A DNA stretch of 47,510 bases from Methanobrevibacter sp. (GTDB lineage Archaea; Methanobacteriota; Methanobacteria; Methanobacteriales; Methanobacteriaceae), in NCBI GenBank assembly GCA_022775905.1, contig JALFJX010000001.1, forward strand, positions 1 through 47,510, in the 5' to 3' direction. Position numbers and translations under genes: made by a program. Under the pieces are notes generated by a model. It saw nothing but the letters and a program-made list of their open reading frames with translations. It made no database searches and was not told the origin of the DNA. Numbering within the stretch: the first letter of the stretch is position 1; the number at the start of each line of letters is the position of its first letter. Below are positions 1 through 8,688 of this stretch, piece by piece.

Positions 1-139
1 CAAAAAACAATGCCAAAATCAAGGAAACGAACATTCAAGACCAAACGAGGTGTTTTAAAACGAATATATCGCAGAGATTTAATTTGAAACCAAAATCGAA
101 AAAACGATTTTGAAAATCAACAAAGTTTTTGAAAGAGTC
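1..139 (+). mobile_element. 3' end of an insertion sequence (left copy, cut by window edge)
   Basis: Positions 8-139 match the reverse complement of 46332-46463 with two clear mismatches (87 and 136), so this is the 3' end of the same element in opposite orientation. The reading frame encodes the transposase C-terminus (TMPKSRKRTFKTKRG onward). At 85-87 the right copy has TGG but this copy has TGA, which cuts about 15 residues from the protein. The A-run at 2-7 has six bases against seven in the right copy, and six keeps the frame. Homology ends near 139, just before the nrdD promoter. A small hairpin (AAAATCG / CGATTTT) lies near the end at about 93-112. Confidence 0.85.
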
Positions 140-149
140 TAGTATTATT

Positions 150-281
150 GAACTTGTTCGATGCAAGGCGAACATTATATATACTACAAAAATCAATGTA
201 TTAATAGAAGTTCGTAGCAATACGAACGTATTATTATACATGACAAAACATACATTATTGTATGTGAGAGCACTCGCTCTC
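150..281 (+). promoter_or_regulatory. nrdD promoter and leader with TTCG-N9-GAA boxes
   Basis: A TATA-like element TTATATATA lies at 175-183. It is bracketed by two perfect inverted repeats of the same type: GTTCG-N8-CGAAC at 156-173, and TTCGTA-N4-TACGAA at 211-226. Each contains a 16-base TTCG-N9-GAA core. A further GAAC-TT-GTTC repeat is at 150-159. Downstream, in what would be the leader, are ACATAC-N6-GTATGT (248-265) and the hairpin GAGAGC-N4-GCTCTC (266-281). The first box sits where the BRE would be and the second at the expected transcription start, which is a typical repressor arrangement. The same core occurs upstream of the F420H2 oxidase TATA box at 31971-31986, so MsvR is the proposed ligand. 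The motif is seen; the ligand is inferred. Confidence 0.6.
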
Positions 282-325
282 GAATTTATGATTACATTTA
301 ATTAACAGAAAATGGTGTGTTTTAA

Positions 326-2644
326 ATGGAAAGAACTTCAGAATTAGGAAAAAGTTTAAAAGAATCTGCAAAAATAAATGTAGAAAAAAATAATGGAATT
401 AAAGAAAGATTCAGCTATGAAAAATTAGTAAAATCATTAGTAATGGTTGAAACTCCATTTTTTGAATCTGACAAAATTGTAGCAACTGTAGTATCCCAAT
501 TACACGACGGAATCAAAACCAAAGAAATTAAAAAAATTGTACACGAATGTTTAGAAGACATTGATTCCGAAATTGCAAACAAATACTTAGCAAGTACCAG
601 ATTAAAAGTACGTACTTCAAGAGATACTATTGAAGCATTCGATTTATCTAGAATCGCAAACACTTTAATTGAAGAAACTGGAGCAAGCCAAGAAACTGCA
701 TTCAAAATTGCAACCGAAACTTGGAAAGAACTCAAAAAATTAAACGTAGAATACTTGACTGCTCCAATGATCAGGGAAATCGTTAACACTAAATTAGTGG
801 AATACGGATTAGAAGATTTAAGAAGCCGTTACACCCGTTTAGGTATTCCTGTATACAACATTACCAACTTAATTGAAAACGGTAACAGAGATAACGCAAA
901 CATGATTCACAACCCTGAAAGTATTCACAAACATGTAGCAGACGAAGCATTAAAACAATATGCACTCTTAAAAATGCTCCCTGCAAACTTAGCAGATGCA
1001 CACATGTCCGGTGACATTCACATTCACGATTTAGAATTCTTCGCTGGAAGACCTTTAAACTGTATGCAACACGATATCAGAACATTCATCAAATACGGAC
1101 TTAAAGTAGACGGTACCGGTGACCACACCTCCATTGCAGGTGCACCAAACCATATGGAAACTTTAATGAACCACACTGGTGAAATCATGCTTGCAGCACA
1201 ACAAAACATGTCTGGAGGACAAGGAATGTCCCTCTGGAACGTATTTGTAGCACCATTCGCAAGAGGCAGAACCTACGACGAAATCAAACAATCAGTTCAA
1301 ATGCTCGTTTACAACTTAAACATGGCATATGCAGCAAGAGGATCCCAAGTTCCATTTACCAGTATGGCATTAGAATTTGGTGTTCCAGACTTCTTGAAAG
1401 AAGAAACCGCATACGGACCAAAAGGACAAGTAGTTGGAACCTATGCTGACTTCGAAGAAGAAACCAGATTAATCCAAAGAGCATTCACTGAAACTTTACT
1501 CGAAGGAGATAACGAAGGAAAACCTCATTTATTCCCTAACACTATCTACACCCTCCGTAAAGAAACAATGACCAGTGAATACGAAGAAGATATCAGATTA
1601 GTTCACGAATTATCTGCAAAATACGGTTCATCCTACTTCGTAAACATGTTCCCTAAATACAGAGGAAAAATGGCAAACTACATGGGATGCAGAACCTGTT
1701 TACAAGATACTTGGACTGGTGACTGGGACCAAGACTGTTTAAGAACTGGTAACCTCGCTTACGTTACCTTAAACTTACCAAGAATCGGATACCAATCCAG
1801 AGATGAAAGCCAAGTATTCGAATACTTAGATGCTTACATGGATCTTGCAGTTGAAACATTAATGCTCAGAAGAGAACAAGGATTAAAATGTTTAAACGAT
1901 TTCCACATTTTACCATTCTTAAAACAACAAGTAGCAGAAGATTCATACTACAGAATCCAAAACTCAACTTTATCCTTCGGTTTCGTTGGACTTAACGAAA
2001 TGTTATCCTCATTATTCGGCGAAGGTATCGAAAATGCTGATGCAAACAAATTTGGTGTAAAATGTATTGAATACATCAATGATAGAGCAAACCAATTAAA
2101 AGATGAAACTGGACTCAGATGGTCTGTTATTCAAACCCCTGCTGAATCTACTGCTTACAGATTTGCAACTCTCGATAAAAAACAATTCGGAGACCAAGCT
2201 ATTGTACAAGGTGAAGGAAATGCTAATTACTACACAAACTCTTCCCACGTACCAGTAGATACCGGTCTTTCACTTATCGAAAAAATCAAAATTGAAGAAC
2301 AATACCACAGTATTACTCCTGGTGGACACATTTTCCATGCATTCATGGGAGAATCCTACTCCGATCCAGATTCATTAATGAGTTTAACTAATAAAATTGC
2401 TAGAAAATCCGATATTGGATTCTGGGCTTACAGTTCAGCATTAAGTTTCTGTCTTAAATGTAAAACTTTAATGAAAGGATTAAACAATGTTTGTCCTACC
2501 TGTGGTGAAAAAGAAGATGTAGAATGGTATGATAGAATTACCGGTTACGTACAACAAGTTGGACGTGCTAAATCTGCATCCGGAGGATGGAACCCAGGTA
2601 AACGTCAAGAATTAATTGACAGAAGAAGATTCGAAGATAACTAA
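326..2644 (+). CDS. nrdD: Anaerobic ribonucleoside-triphosphate reductase (class III)
   Basis: This 772-residue protein reduces ribonucleoside triphosphates to dNTPs using an oxygen-labile glycyl radical. An ATP-cone allosteric domain occupies roughly residues 25-115. Cys246 (in NCMQHD) and the CRTC pair near 455-458 lie in the catalytic core. A four-cysteine zinc site is formed by C709, C712, C723 and C726. The radical glycine is Gly740 in RITGYV, matching the family RVxGYx motif. Length is normal. The activase gene nrdG is not in this window. The gene stands alone between an insertion sequence and the adhesin gene, has its own complex promoter (150-281), and ends in a strong hairpin terminator. 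The ATG at 326 has only a weak upstream ribosome site. Identification is firm; proposed redox control by MsvR is inference. Confidence 0.97.
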   Translation: MERTSELGKSLKESAKINVEKNNGIKERFSYEKLVKSLVMVETPFFESDKIVATVVSQLHDGIKTKEIKKIVHECLEDIDSEIANKYLASTRLKVRTSRDTIEAFDLSRIANTLIEETGASQETAFKIATETWKELKKLNVEYLTAPMIREIVNTKLVEYGLEDLRSRYTRLGIPVYNITNLIENGNRDNANMIHNPESIHKHVADEALKQYALLKMLPANLADAHMSGDIHIHDLEFFAGRPLNCMQHDIRTFIKYGLKVDGTGDHTSIAGAPNHMETLMNHTGEIMLAAQQNMSGGQGMSLWNVFVAPFARGRTYDEIKQSVQMLVYNLNMAYAARGSQVPFTSMALEFGVPDFLKEETAYGPKGQVVGTYADFEEETRLIQRAFTETLLEGDNEGKPHLFPNTIYTLRKETMTSEYEEDIRLVHELSAKYGSSYFVNMFPKYRGKMANYMGCRTCLQDTWTGDWDQDCLRTGNLAYVTLNLPRIGYQSRDESQVFEYLDAYMDLAVETLMLRREQGLKCLNDFHILPFLKQQVAEDSYYRIQNSTLSFGFVGLNEMLSSLFGEGIENADANKFGVKCIEYINDRANQLKDETGLRWSVIQTPAESTAYRFATLDKKQFGDQAIVQGEGNANYYTNSSHVPVDTGLSLIEKIKIEEQYHSITPGGHIFHAFMGESYSDPDSLMSLTNKIARKSDIGFWAYSSALSFCLKCKTLMKGLNNVCPTCGEKEDVEWYDRITGYVQQVGRAKSASGGWNPGKRQELIDRRRFEDN

Positions 2645-2671
2645 ATTGTTATCTTCACACACCATTTTTTT
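2633..2671 (+). terminator. nrdD terminator
   Basis: A perfect 9-bp stem GAAGATAAC / GTTATCTTC (2633-2641 and 2648-2656) overlaps the nrdD stop codon and is followed by a run of seven T at 2665-2671. Confidence 0.75.
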
Positions 2672-2871
2672 AACACCCTTAAAACCACACAATAATTCTT
2701 ATTTTTCAAATTACATTAGCAAATCAATATTCCTATAAATTAAATTTTTATTAAAGTTAAATTGATAAATTTAAATATATTATTTAATAAAAATAATAAT
2801 GAAAATTAATAAAATTTACTTGAATTATTAATTTTCGTAACTAACTATCAAATTTTGGAGATTTAGTTTAT

Positions 2872-5800
2872 ATGAGAATAAAGAATTTTTTAATTTTAAT
2901 TACACTAGTTATGGTATTGATGTGCTGCGTAAGTGCAATAAGTGCAGCATCAAATGATACTGTAACCGATGAATTATCTGAAATAGATTCAGGAGATGAA
3001 TCTCTTTCAGTAAGCAATGATAAACAAGCAGGTGGTGTGGATAAAAATTCTGCATTGACTGCTGATGAGAATAATGAAGAACCTACAATAACATCTGGGA
3101 AATACAACACACATGTTTATGTAAAAGGAACAAACGTAACAGAAGGAGAAAATGCGACAATACAGATCAAAACTACACAAGAATCAGGATTACTCGTTTC
3201 ACTCCCAGTAACCATAAACATAAACGGTGAAAACATAACCAGAACCACCAACAACCAAGGTTGGACTGATATAATAATAACTTCCAGTAGTTTAACCATA
3301 GGTGAAAACAAAGTAACCGTATACTACAATGGAGACGATACACACAACGCAAATAATGCAACTGGAATAATAAATGTAAAAGAAAAAGAATTAGCAAATG
3401 TTTCTTTTGTCGCAAATCCAGTTTGGATTGGAAACAATGCAACAGTAAGCATCAATGTTCCTAACGCAACAGGAAACATAACTATTGAAATCAACGGAAA
3501 AACCTACACTGTTAACTTAACCAACAACACTGCAAACATAACCATTTCCAATGCAGACTTAATTGATGGTGAAAACACAATCACCGCCACATACAACGGT
3601 CCAGAATTCATATCTAACACCAATTCTACTGTATTATATGTATTAAACGGAATTGTAAACCAAGATAATTACATATACTACTTCGACCAAACCAACGGCG
3701 GTAAATTAGTTGAGACTATTCCAGAAGGAGCAACACTAGACTTCCAAGGATCAATAATAAACAACAATCAAAGCGTAAATATATATTTTGATGTAAGTAA
3801 ACCAGTTAATATTATATCCAGTACTCATGATGCATACATTGACTTAAACACAACCGCAGGCAGTTTACTTGGTGAAAACCCTGGAAACAGATTCACCATC
3901 AGCCGTGGAGGATCATACACAAATATGACTGGAATTAGATTCCATAACACCCAACTTTGGGTTTTCAATACCACCCATGTTATTTTAGATAATATTAGTA
4001 ATATAATCGAAGATCAAAGAGTAGGATCCGGTGTCGGAGCAACCTCAATCAGAGCAAACTCAACTTATGTAACCGTTAAAAACAGTTATTTCTACACAAG
4101 AAATAATGGAGGATCAAGTTCCCTTGTAATCGCTTGGGCAGACTATTGTACTTTTGACAACAACACCGTTGAAGTAGAAGGAAATGTTGGAAACATGATT
4201 TACTTAACTACATTCAATGTTGATGTCCCTGAAGGCGTTTTAGCAAATGTTCACAACAACATTACAAATAATAGAATATTCAGCCCTAATAAAAGTGCAG
4301 CCATATGTTGGGCACTTGTATTATCTGGTGCATACAATTTAGTTGAAAACAACACCATCAATTATGTAGGTACAGGCATTACAACCCAATGGGGAAATAC
4401 AGAGTCTCCAAACAACATTATCCGTAACAACAATTTATACAATGGGTCATCAATGAGTCTTCTTCCTGATTCAATTGCTTATAACAACTATGTTTCAGGT
4501 ACATTCTCAACTGGTGCTAGATCTGTTGTTTATAACAACACAGTTCTTAAAACCATGACTATTGGTACTGGTGCAACCGCATACAACAATACTGCTGCTT
4601 CAATGACTATCAACGATGCTGCTACTGTATACGGTAACACAATTAATGGATTAACTGTTAATAAAGCAAATAATATCATTTATGATAACACAATAAATGG
4701 TGTTGTATCCATTGCTAAAAATGGAAAAAACACTACATTTACTAACAATGTAATTAACGGAACCATAACTGTAAACTCAAATGATAATAACATTAAAGAT
4801 AACACAATTACCACTACCGGAGATTATGCTATCGATTTAAAAACATCTACAGGAAACAATGTTACTGGCAACACATTGATTGCAAATACAAAATATGGTA
4901 ATGTTGCAGTTAAAGTATCAAATGAAAATAACATAACAAATAATGTACCAACCGCTGACATCAATATTATTACTAACCCTGTGTGGACTGGAAATGATGC
5001 AACAGTAAGCATCAATGTCCCTAACGCAACAGGAAACATAACTATTGAAATCAACGGAAAAACCTACACTGTTAACTTAACCAACAACACTGCAAACATA
5101 ACCATTTCCAATGCAGACTTAATTGATGGTGAAAACACAATCACCACTACTTACAACGGTCCAGAATTCGCACAAAACACCAAAAATGCAGAATTATATG
5201 TATTAAACGGAATTGTAAACCAAGACAATTACTTATACTACTTCGACCAAACAAACGGCGGTAAATTAGTTGATGCTGTTCCAGAAGGAGCAACACTAGA
5301 CTTCCAAGGATCAATCATCAATCCAAATCAAAAAAATACTGTTCAAATGAACATCAATAAACCAGTCAACATAATATCAACAACTGGTGATGCATACATT
5401 GATTTAAATACAACAGCAGGCAGTTTACTCGGAGAAAGTCCAGGTAACAGTTTCGCTGTAACCCATGGAGGATCAAACTCAAACATTACTGGAATCAACT
5501 TCCACAACACCCAACTCTGGATTTCAAATACCACAAATGTAGTATTTGACAACATCAGTAACATTGTAGAAGACCAAAGAGTAGGATCCGGTGTCGGAGC
5601 AACATCAATTAGAGACAACTCTTCATACGTAACAATCAAAAATAGTTACTTCTACACAAGAAACAATGGAGGATCAACAACATTCACATTCGCATGGGCA
5701 AACTACTGTACATTCGACAACAACACAGTAAAAGCTGAAGGAAATGTTGGAAACCTCATCTACTTAAATATATACAATATTGCAGGAATTGAAACACCAA

Positions 5801-7587
5801 AAGCTCCTGTAAATAACCATAACACTGTTTCAAATAACAAAATTTATGGTAAAGAAGGTTCCTCAATATCTGTAGGATTAATGGTAGAAGGTTCATATAA
5901 CTTAATTGTAAACAACACTTTATACAAATCATCAATCAGTACCTCATTCGGTGGAGTAAACCCATACAACAACACCTACATCGGAAACACAATGACCGAA
6001 GGATCAAGTATGACCACCCAACCAGGTTCAATCGTATACAATAACAACGTAACAGGAGCATTAACTTTAGGTAAAGAAAACACTGCTTACAACAACACTG
6101 TTGGTAAAGCAATGACCGTAAAAGATAATTCCCTTGCATACGAAAATACTGTTGGTGAATTAAAAGTCACAGCTAAAAATAGTATTGTGAAAAACAACCA
6201 AATCAACGGTGCAGTAAACATTGCAAAAGCAGCAACCAATACTACCTTTGCAAACAACACCGCAAAAGGAACCGTAACCGTATTATCAAATAACAACGTA
6301 ATCACTGGAAACATGATTGAAACTACTGGTGACTATGCAATTGACTTAAAAACAACTGAAAATAACACAATTAAAAACAATATTTTAATTGCAAATAATA
6401 AAACCGGAAACGATGCAGTAAACGGAAATATGAGCAAAAACAATGCTGAAGGAAATGCGGATAAAAAAGCAATCATTACTTTAATCACTCCTGAAACTGT
6501 TGCTGCTGGCGAAGCATTCACAATCAAAGTGAGTGTTACAGATGACTTTGGAAACCCATTAAACGGTACAATCATTATCGAATTGAATGATGGAAACGGA
6601 ATACTCTGTAAAGTTAGAAACGGTCAAGGAACAATCAACTGTGCACCAAGCGCTGCTGGTGCAACTATGACATTTACAAATACCGAACTCACCCAAATTG
6701 AAGGATTTGACAAAATTGAATTCATCTCAAATCCAGTAAATGTTGACAAATACAATACCAACATCGTTGCAGAAGGTACAACAGTAACTATTGGTGAAAA
6801 TGCAACAATCAGCATTTTAACCACCAAAGAAGGACTTAAAACTTCATTACCAGTAGTTATTAGTATCAATGGCATGAATATGACCGTAACTACAAACGGA
6901 TTAACCAAAGTTGTAATTAACGCAGCTAACTTAATTGTTGGAGAAAACAACGTAACCATATACTACAATGGAAACAATACACAAAAAGCAAGTAAAACTA
7001 CCACAACAATCCTTGTAAACAAAGTCAAAACAACTTTAACCGCTAAAGATCTTGTTATGACCTACAATACAAACCCATCATGGATTGTAACCTTAAAAGA
7101 TGCAAACGGAAATGCTCTTAAAAACACTGCAGTAAGTGTTTTAATCAATGGTAAAACCAAAATCTTAACTACAAATGACCAAGGACAAATTAAAATCGCA
7201 ACAAGCGGTTTAGCACCTAAATCATACTCAGTTAAAATCAGTTTCACAGAAAACGGTACTCATTACGCTGTTGCAAAATCTGTAAAACTCACCATTAAAA
7301 AAGCAACCGTAAAAGTAACTGCAAAAGCAAAAACCTTCAAAGTTAAAGTAAAAACCAAAAAATACACCATAACTTTAAAAAATAATGTAAACAAAGTTAT
7401 GAAAAACACCAAAGTTACCTTAAAAGTTAACGGCAAAACCTACACTGCTAAAACCAACAGCAAAGGTCAAGCAACCTTTAAGATAACCAAATTAACCAAA
7501 AAAGGTAAATACAACGCAGTTATCAAATATGCCGGTAGTTCATACTACAACAAATTAAGTAAAACTGTAAAAATTACTGCAAAATAG
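2872..7587 (+). CDS. Large secreted adhesin-like beta-helix protein with Ig-like C-terminus
   Basis: A 1571-residue surface protein of the adhesin-like type that is expanded in Methanobrevibacter. A signal peptide covers residues 1-26 (basic start, hydrophobic core, AISAAS cleavage region). Ig-like beta modules follow at about 65-165. Two copies of a roughly 520-residue unit come next: an NPVWxGN..ATVSINV Ig module plus a right-handed parallel beta-helix rich in short NNT/YNNTV rungs, starting near residues 180 and 700. The C-terminus (about 1215-1571) holds more Ig-like modules; its last 120 residues are very rich in lysine. No hydrophobic anchor is visible, so attachment must be by another route. 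A GGAG ribosome site lies 13 bases before the ATG. The role in adhesion to cells or syntrophic partners is inferred from family context. Confidence 0.85.
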   Translation: MRIKNFLILITLVMVLMCCVSAISAASNDTVTDELSEIDSGDESLSVSNDKQAGGVDKNSALTADENNEEPTITSGKYNTHVYVKGTNVTEGENATIQIKTTQESGLLVSLPVTININGENITRTTNNQGWTDIIITSSSLTIGENKVTVYYNGDDTHNANNATGIINVKEKELANVSFVANPVWIGNNATVSINVPNATGNITIEINGKTYTVNLTNNTANITISNADLIDGENTITATYNGPEFISNTNSTVLYVLNGIVNQDNYIYYFDQTNGGKLVETIPEGATLDFQGSIINNNQSVNIYFDVSKPVNIISSTHDAYIDLNTTAGSLLGENPGNRFTISRGGSYTNMTGIRFHNTQLWVFNTTHVILDNISNIIEDQRVGSGVGATSIRANSTYVTVKNSYFYTRNNGGSSSLVIAWADYCTFDNNTVEVEGNVGNMIYLTTFNVDVPEGVLANVHNNITNNRIFSPNKSAAICWALVLSGAYNLVENNTINYVGTGITTQWGNTESPNNIIRNNNLYNGSSMSLLPDSIAYNNYVSGTFSTGARSVVYNNTVLKTMTIGTGATAYNNTAASMTINDAATVYGNTINGLTVNKANNIIYDNTINGVVSIAKNGKNTTFTNNVINGTITVNSNDNNIKDNTITTTGDYAIDLKTSTGNNVTGNTLIANTKYGNVAVKVSNENNITNNVPTADINIITNPVWTGNDATVSINVPNATGNITIEINGKTYTVNLTNNTANITISNADLIDGENTITTTYNGPEFAQNTKNAELYVLNGIVNQDNYLYYFDQTNGGKLVDAVPEGATLDFQGSIINPNQKNTVQMNINKPVNIISTTGDAYIDLNTTAGSLLGESPGNSFAVTHGGSNSNITGINFHNTQLWISNTTNVVFDNISNIVEDQRVGSGVGATSIRDNSSYVTIKNSYFYTRNNGGSTTFTFAWANYCTFDNNTVKAEGNVGNLIYLNIYNIAGIETPKAPVNNHNTVSNNKIYGKEGSSISVGLMVEGSYNLIVNNTLYKSSISTSFGGVNPYNNTYIGNTMTEGSSMTTQPGSIVYNNNVTGALTLGKENTAYNNTVGKAMTVKDNSLAYENTVGELKVTAKNSIVKNNQINGAVNIAKAATNTTFANNTAKGTVTVLSNNNVITGNMIETTGDYAIDLKTTENNTIKNNILIANNKTGNDAVNGNMSKNNAEGNADKKAIITLITPETVAAGEAFTIKVSVTDDFGNPLNGTIIIELNDGNGILCKVRNGQGTINCAPSAAGATMTFTNTELTQIEGFDKIEFISNPVNVDKYNTNIVAEGTTVTIGENATISILTTKEGLKTSLPVVISINGMNMTVTTNGLTKVVINAANLIVGENNVTIYYNGNNTQKASKTTTTILVNKVKTTLTAKDLVMTYNTNPSWIVTLKDANGNALKNTAVSVLINGKTKILTTNDQGQIKIATSGLAPKSYSVKISFTENGTHYAVAKSVKLTIKKATVKVTAKAKTFKVKVKTKKYTITLKNNVNKVMKNTKVTLKVNGKTYTAKTNSKGQATFKITKLTKKGKYNAVIKYAGSSYYNKLSKTVKITAK
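3436..5169 (+). repeat. Near-identical internal repeat in the adhesin gene
   Basis: Bases 3436-3609 recur almost unchanged at 4996-5169, an offset of 1560 bases or 520 codons. The flanking beta-helix halves (to about 4960 and about 6460) align at protein level but are more diverged. The Ig-type module at the head of each unit is therefore much better conserved than the helix rungs, pointing to recent conversion or selection on that module. Confidence 0.85.
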
Positions 7588-7631
7588 TAGATGAAAACCC
7601 ATCTACTACTTTTTTTCTTTTTTTAACAAAA
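7585..7631 (+). terminator. Adhesin gene terminator
   Basis: A perfect 9-bp stem TAGTAGATG / CATCTACTA (7585-7593 and 7600-7608) begins at the stop codon and is followed by a long T-rich tract from 7610. Confidence 0.8.
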
Positions 7632-7723
7632 TACGACTTGAAAACAGCAGATTCTTAAAAAAAATTATTTTTAAAAAAATTTCAAAAAACATGAAATTTT
7701 CCAAAAAATACTAAAAAAGTAAA

Positions 7724-7880
7724 AGTATATTAATAGCATTAAACTAAAATTATAATATTATCATGTTACTGAGTGATAATTATATTATTTTCACATTCTA
7801 TGTTACTAGTATTTATGGGCTTTTAATACTAGGTAGCTGATAACATAGATTACTCAAAAATATACCCAGACAGCTGATAA
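7724..7880 (+). promoter_or_regulatory. Structured leader and promoter of the rpl21e-rpo4 operon
   Basis: The 305-base gap between the adhesin and rpl21e holds a TATA-like GTATATTA near 7725-7732 and then a leader of about 138 bases. The leader has one hairpin ATTATCA / TGATAAT (7757-7763 and 7774-7780). A second, nested hairpin has outer stem CTATGTTA / TAACATAG (7798-7805 and 7841-7848) and inner stem CTAGTATT / AATACTAG (7806-7813 and 7825-7832), with an 8-base bulge on the 3' side only. The octamer GCTGATAA occurs in that bulge region (7836-7843) and again at 7873-7880, 12 bases before the rpl21e ATG. Autoregulation by a ribosomal protein is a reasonable guess; nothing here proves it. Confidence 0.5.
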
Positions 7881-7892
7881 TGAGGTTATATT

Positions 7893-8183
7893 ATGCAAAG
7901 ATCAAGAGGATTAAAAAGTAGATCAAGAAAAAAGATGACTAAAACCCAAAGACCAGGTAGAACCAACCCTATTACCAACAGAATGCAAAGGTTCGAAGAA
8001 GGCGACTTAGTTCACATTACTATCAACCCAAGTATTCAAAAAGGACAACCTGCTCCTAGATTCCACGGTAAAACTGGAAAAGTGACTGGTCAAAAAGGTA
8101 AAGCTTACATTGTATCCTTAAAAGAAGGAAACAAAGCTAAAGAGTTAATCGTAAGACCTGACCACTTAAAATTACAAAAATGA
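7893..8183 (+). CDS. rpl21e: 50S ribosomal protein L21e
   Basis: A 96-residue basic protein of the archaeal and eukaryotic large ribosomal subunit. The N-terminus is typical ([16 protein letters not shown]), followed by the SH3-like fold with [20 protein letters not shown] and the RPDHLK end that marks L21e. It is full length. The stop overlaps the start of rpo4 in an ATGA arrangement, so the two are probably co-translated, the usual archaeal pairing of L21e with RNA polymerase subunit F. The ATG at 7893 follows a GAGGT ribosome site. It sits behind a long structured leader. Confidence 0.96.
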   Translation: MQRSRGLKSRSRKKMTKTQRPGRTNPITNRMQRFEEGDLVHITINPSIQKGQPAPRFHGKTGKVTGQKGKAYIVSLKEGNKAKELIVRPDHLKLQK

Positions 8184-8533
8184 TTTCTATGATTGGAAAA
8201 GAAATTATTGAAAGTGAACCAATATCAAGTGCAGAAGTAAAAAAAGTTCTTGAAGATTTTTCAGAAGACAATGAATTGACCTACGAGCAAAACATTACTT
8301 TAAATCATCTTGCAAGATTTAAAAGATTTTCCGTTGAAGATTCAGAGGAAATCATCGAAAAACTCCAAGGCGAAATTGGCCTAAGAGATAAAGTTGCAGT
8401 ACGTATCGCTGATTTAGTTCCAGAAGATTTAGCTGATTTAAGATTAATTCTCGCTAAAGAACCTAGTAAAATCGAAAAAGAAGATATGGAAAAAATTCTT
8501 GAACTCTTAGAACAATACGAAATCGAAGAATAG
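8180..8533 (+). CDS. rpo4: DNA-directed RNA polymerase subunit Rpo4 (RpoF)
   Basis: A 117-residue acidic helical protein that pairs with Rpo7 to form the stalk of archaeal RNA polymerase (counterpart of eukaryotic Rpb4). Recognised by the [13 protein letters not shown] start, the central [10 protein letters not shown] segment and the [17 protein letters not shown] stretch. It has normal length and the usual position after rpl21e. The first ATG (8180) overlaps the L21e stop by four bases; a second in-frame ATG lies at 8189. A terminator overlaps its stop codon. Confidence 0.93.
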   Translation: MISMIGKEIIESEPISSAEVKKVLEDFSEDNELTYEQNITLNHLARFKRFSVEDSEEIIEKLQGEIGLRDKVAVRIADLVPEDLADLRLILAKEPSKIEKEDMEKILELLEQYEIEE

Positions 8534-8556
8534 TTTTTAACTATTCACTTTTTTTT
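8528..8556 (+). terminator. Terminator after rpo4
   Basis: An 8-bp perfect stem GAATAGTT / AACTATTC (8528-8535 and 8539-8546) overlaps the rpo4 stop and is followed by a T-run. Confidence 0.75.
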
Positions 8557-8688
8557 ATTATTTTTTTATAATTTTTATTTTATATAGCTACTTTTTTTAG
8601 ATATCTTTATTATAGTTAACAAATAAACTTATTAAATAGTTTATTTATAGCTAATTTTAGTTTATAAAAACAATAGTGAGTGATAAAG

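Noticed and set aside
2868-7250. Several open frames on the minus strand inside the adhesin gene
   Set aside because: They are hydrophobic mirror readings of the repetitive Asn/Thr-rich sequence, lack ribosome sites and overlap a clear secreted protein.
7771-7880. A C/D box guide RNA before rpl21e
   Set aside because: TGATAA and CTGA boxes can be picked out, but they coincide with GTGATAA-type ribosome-site wording, and the hairpin structure does not fit a C/D layout.
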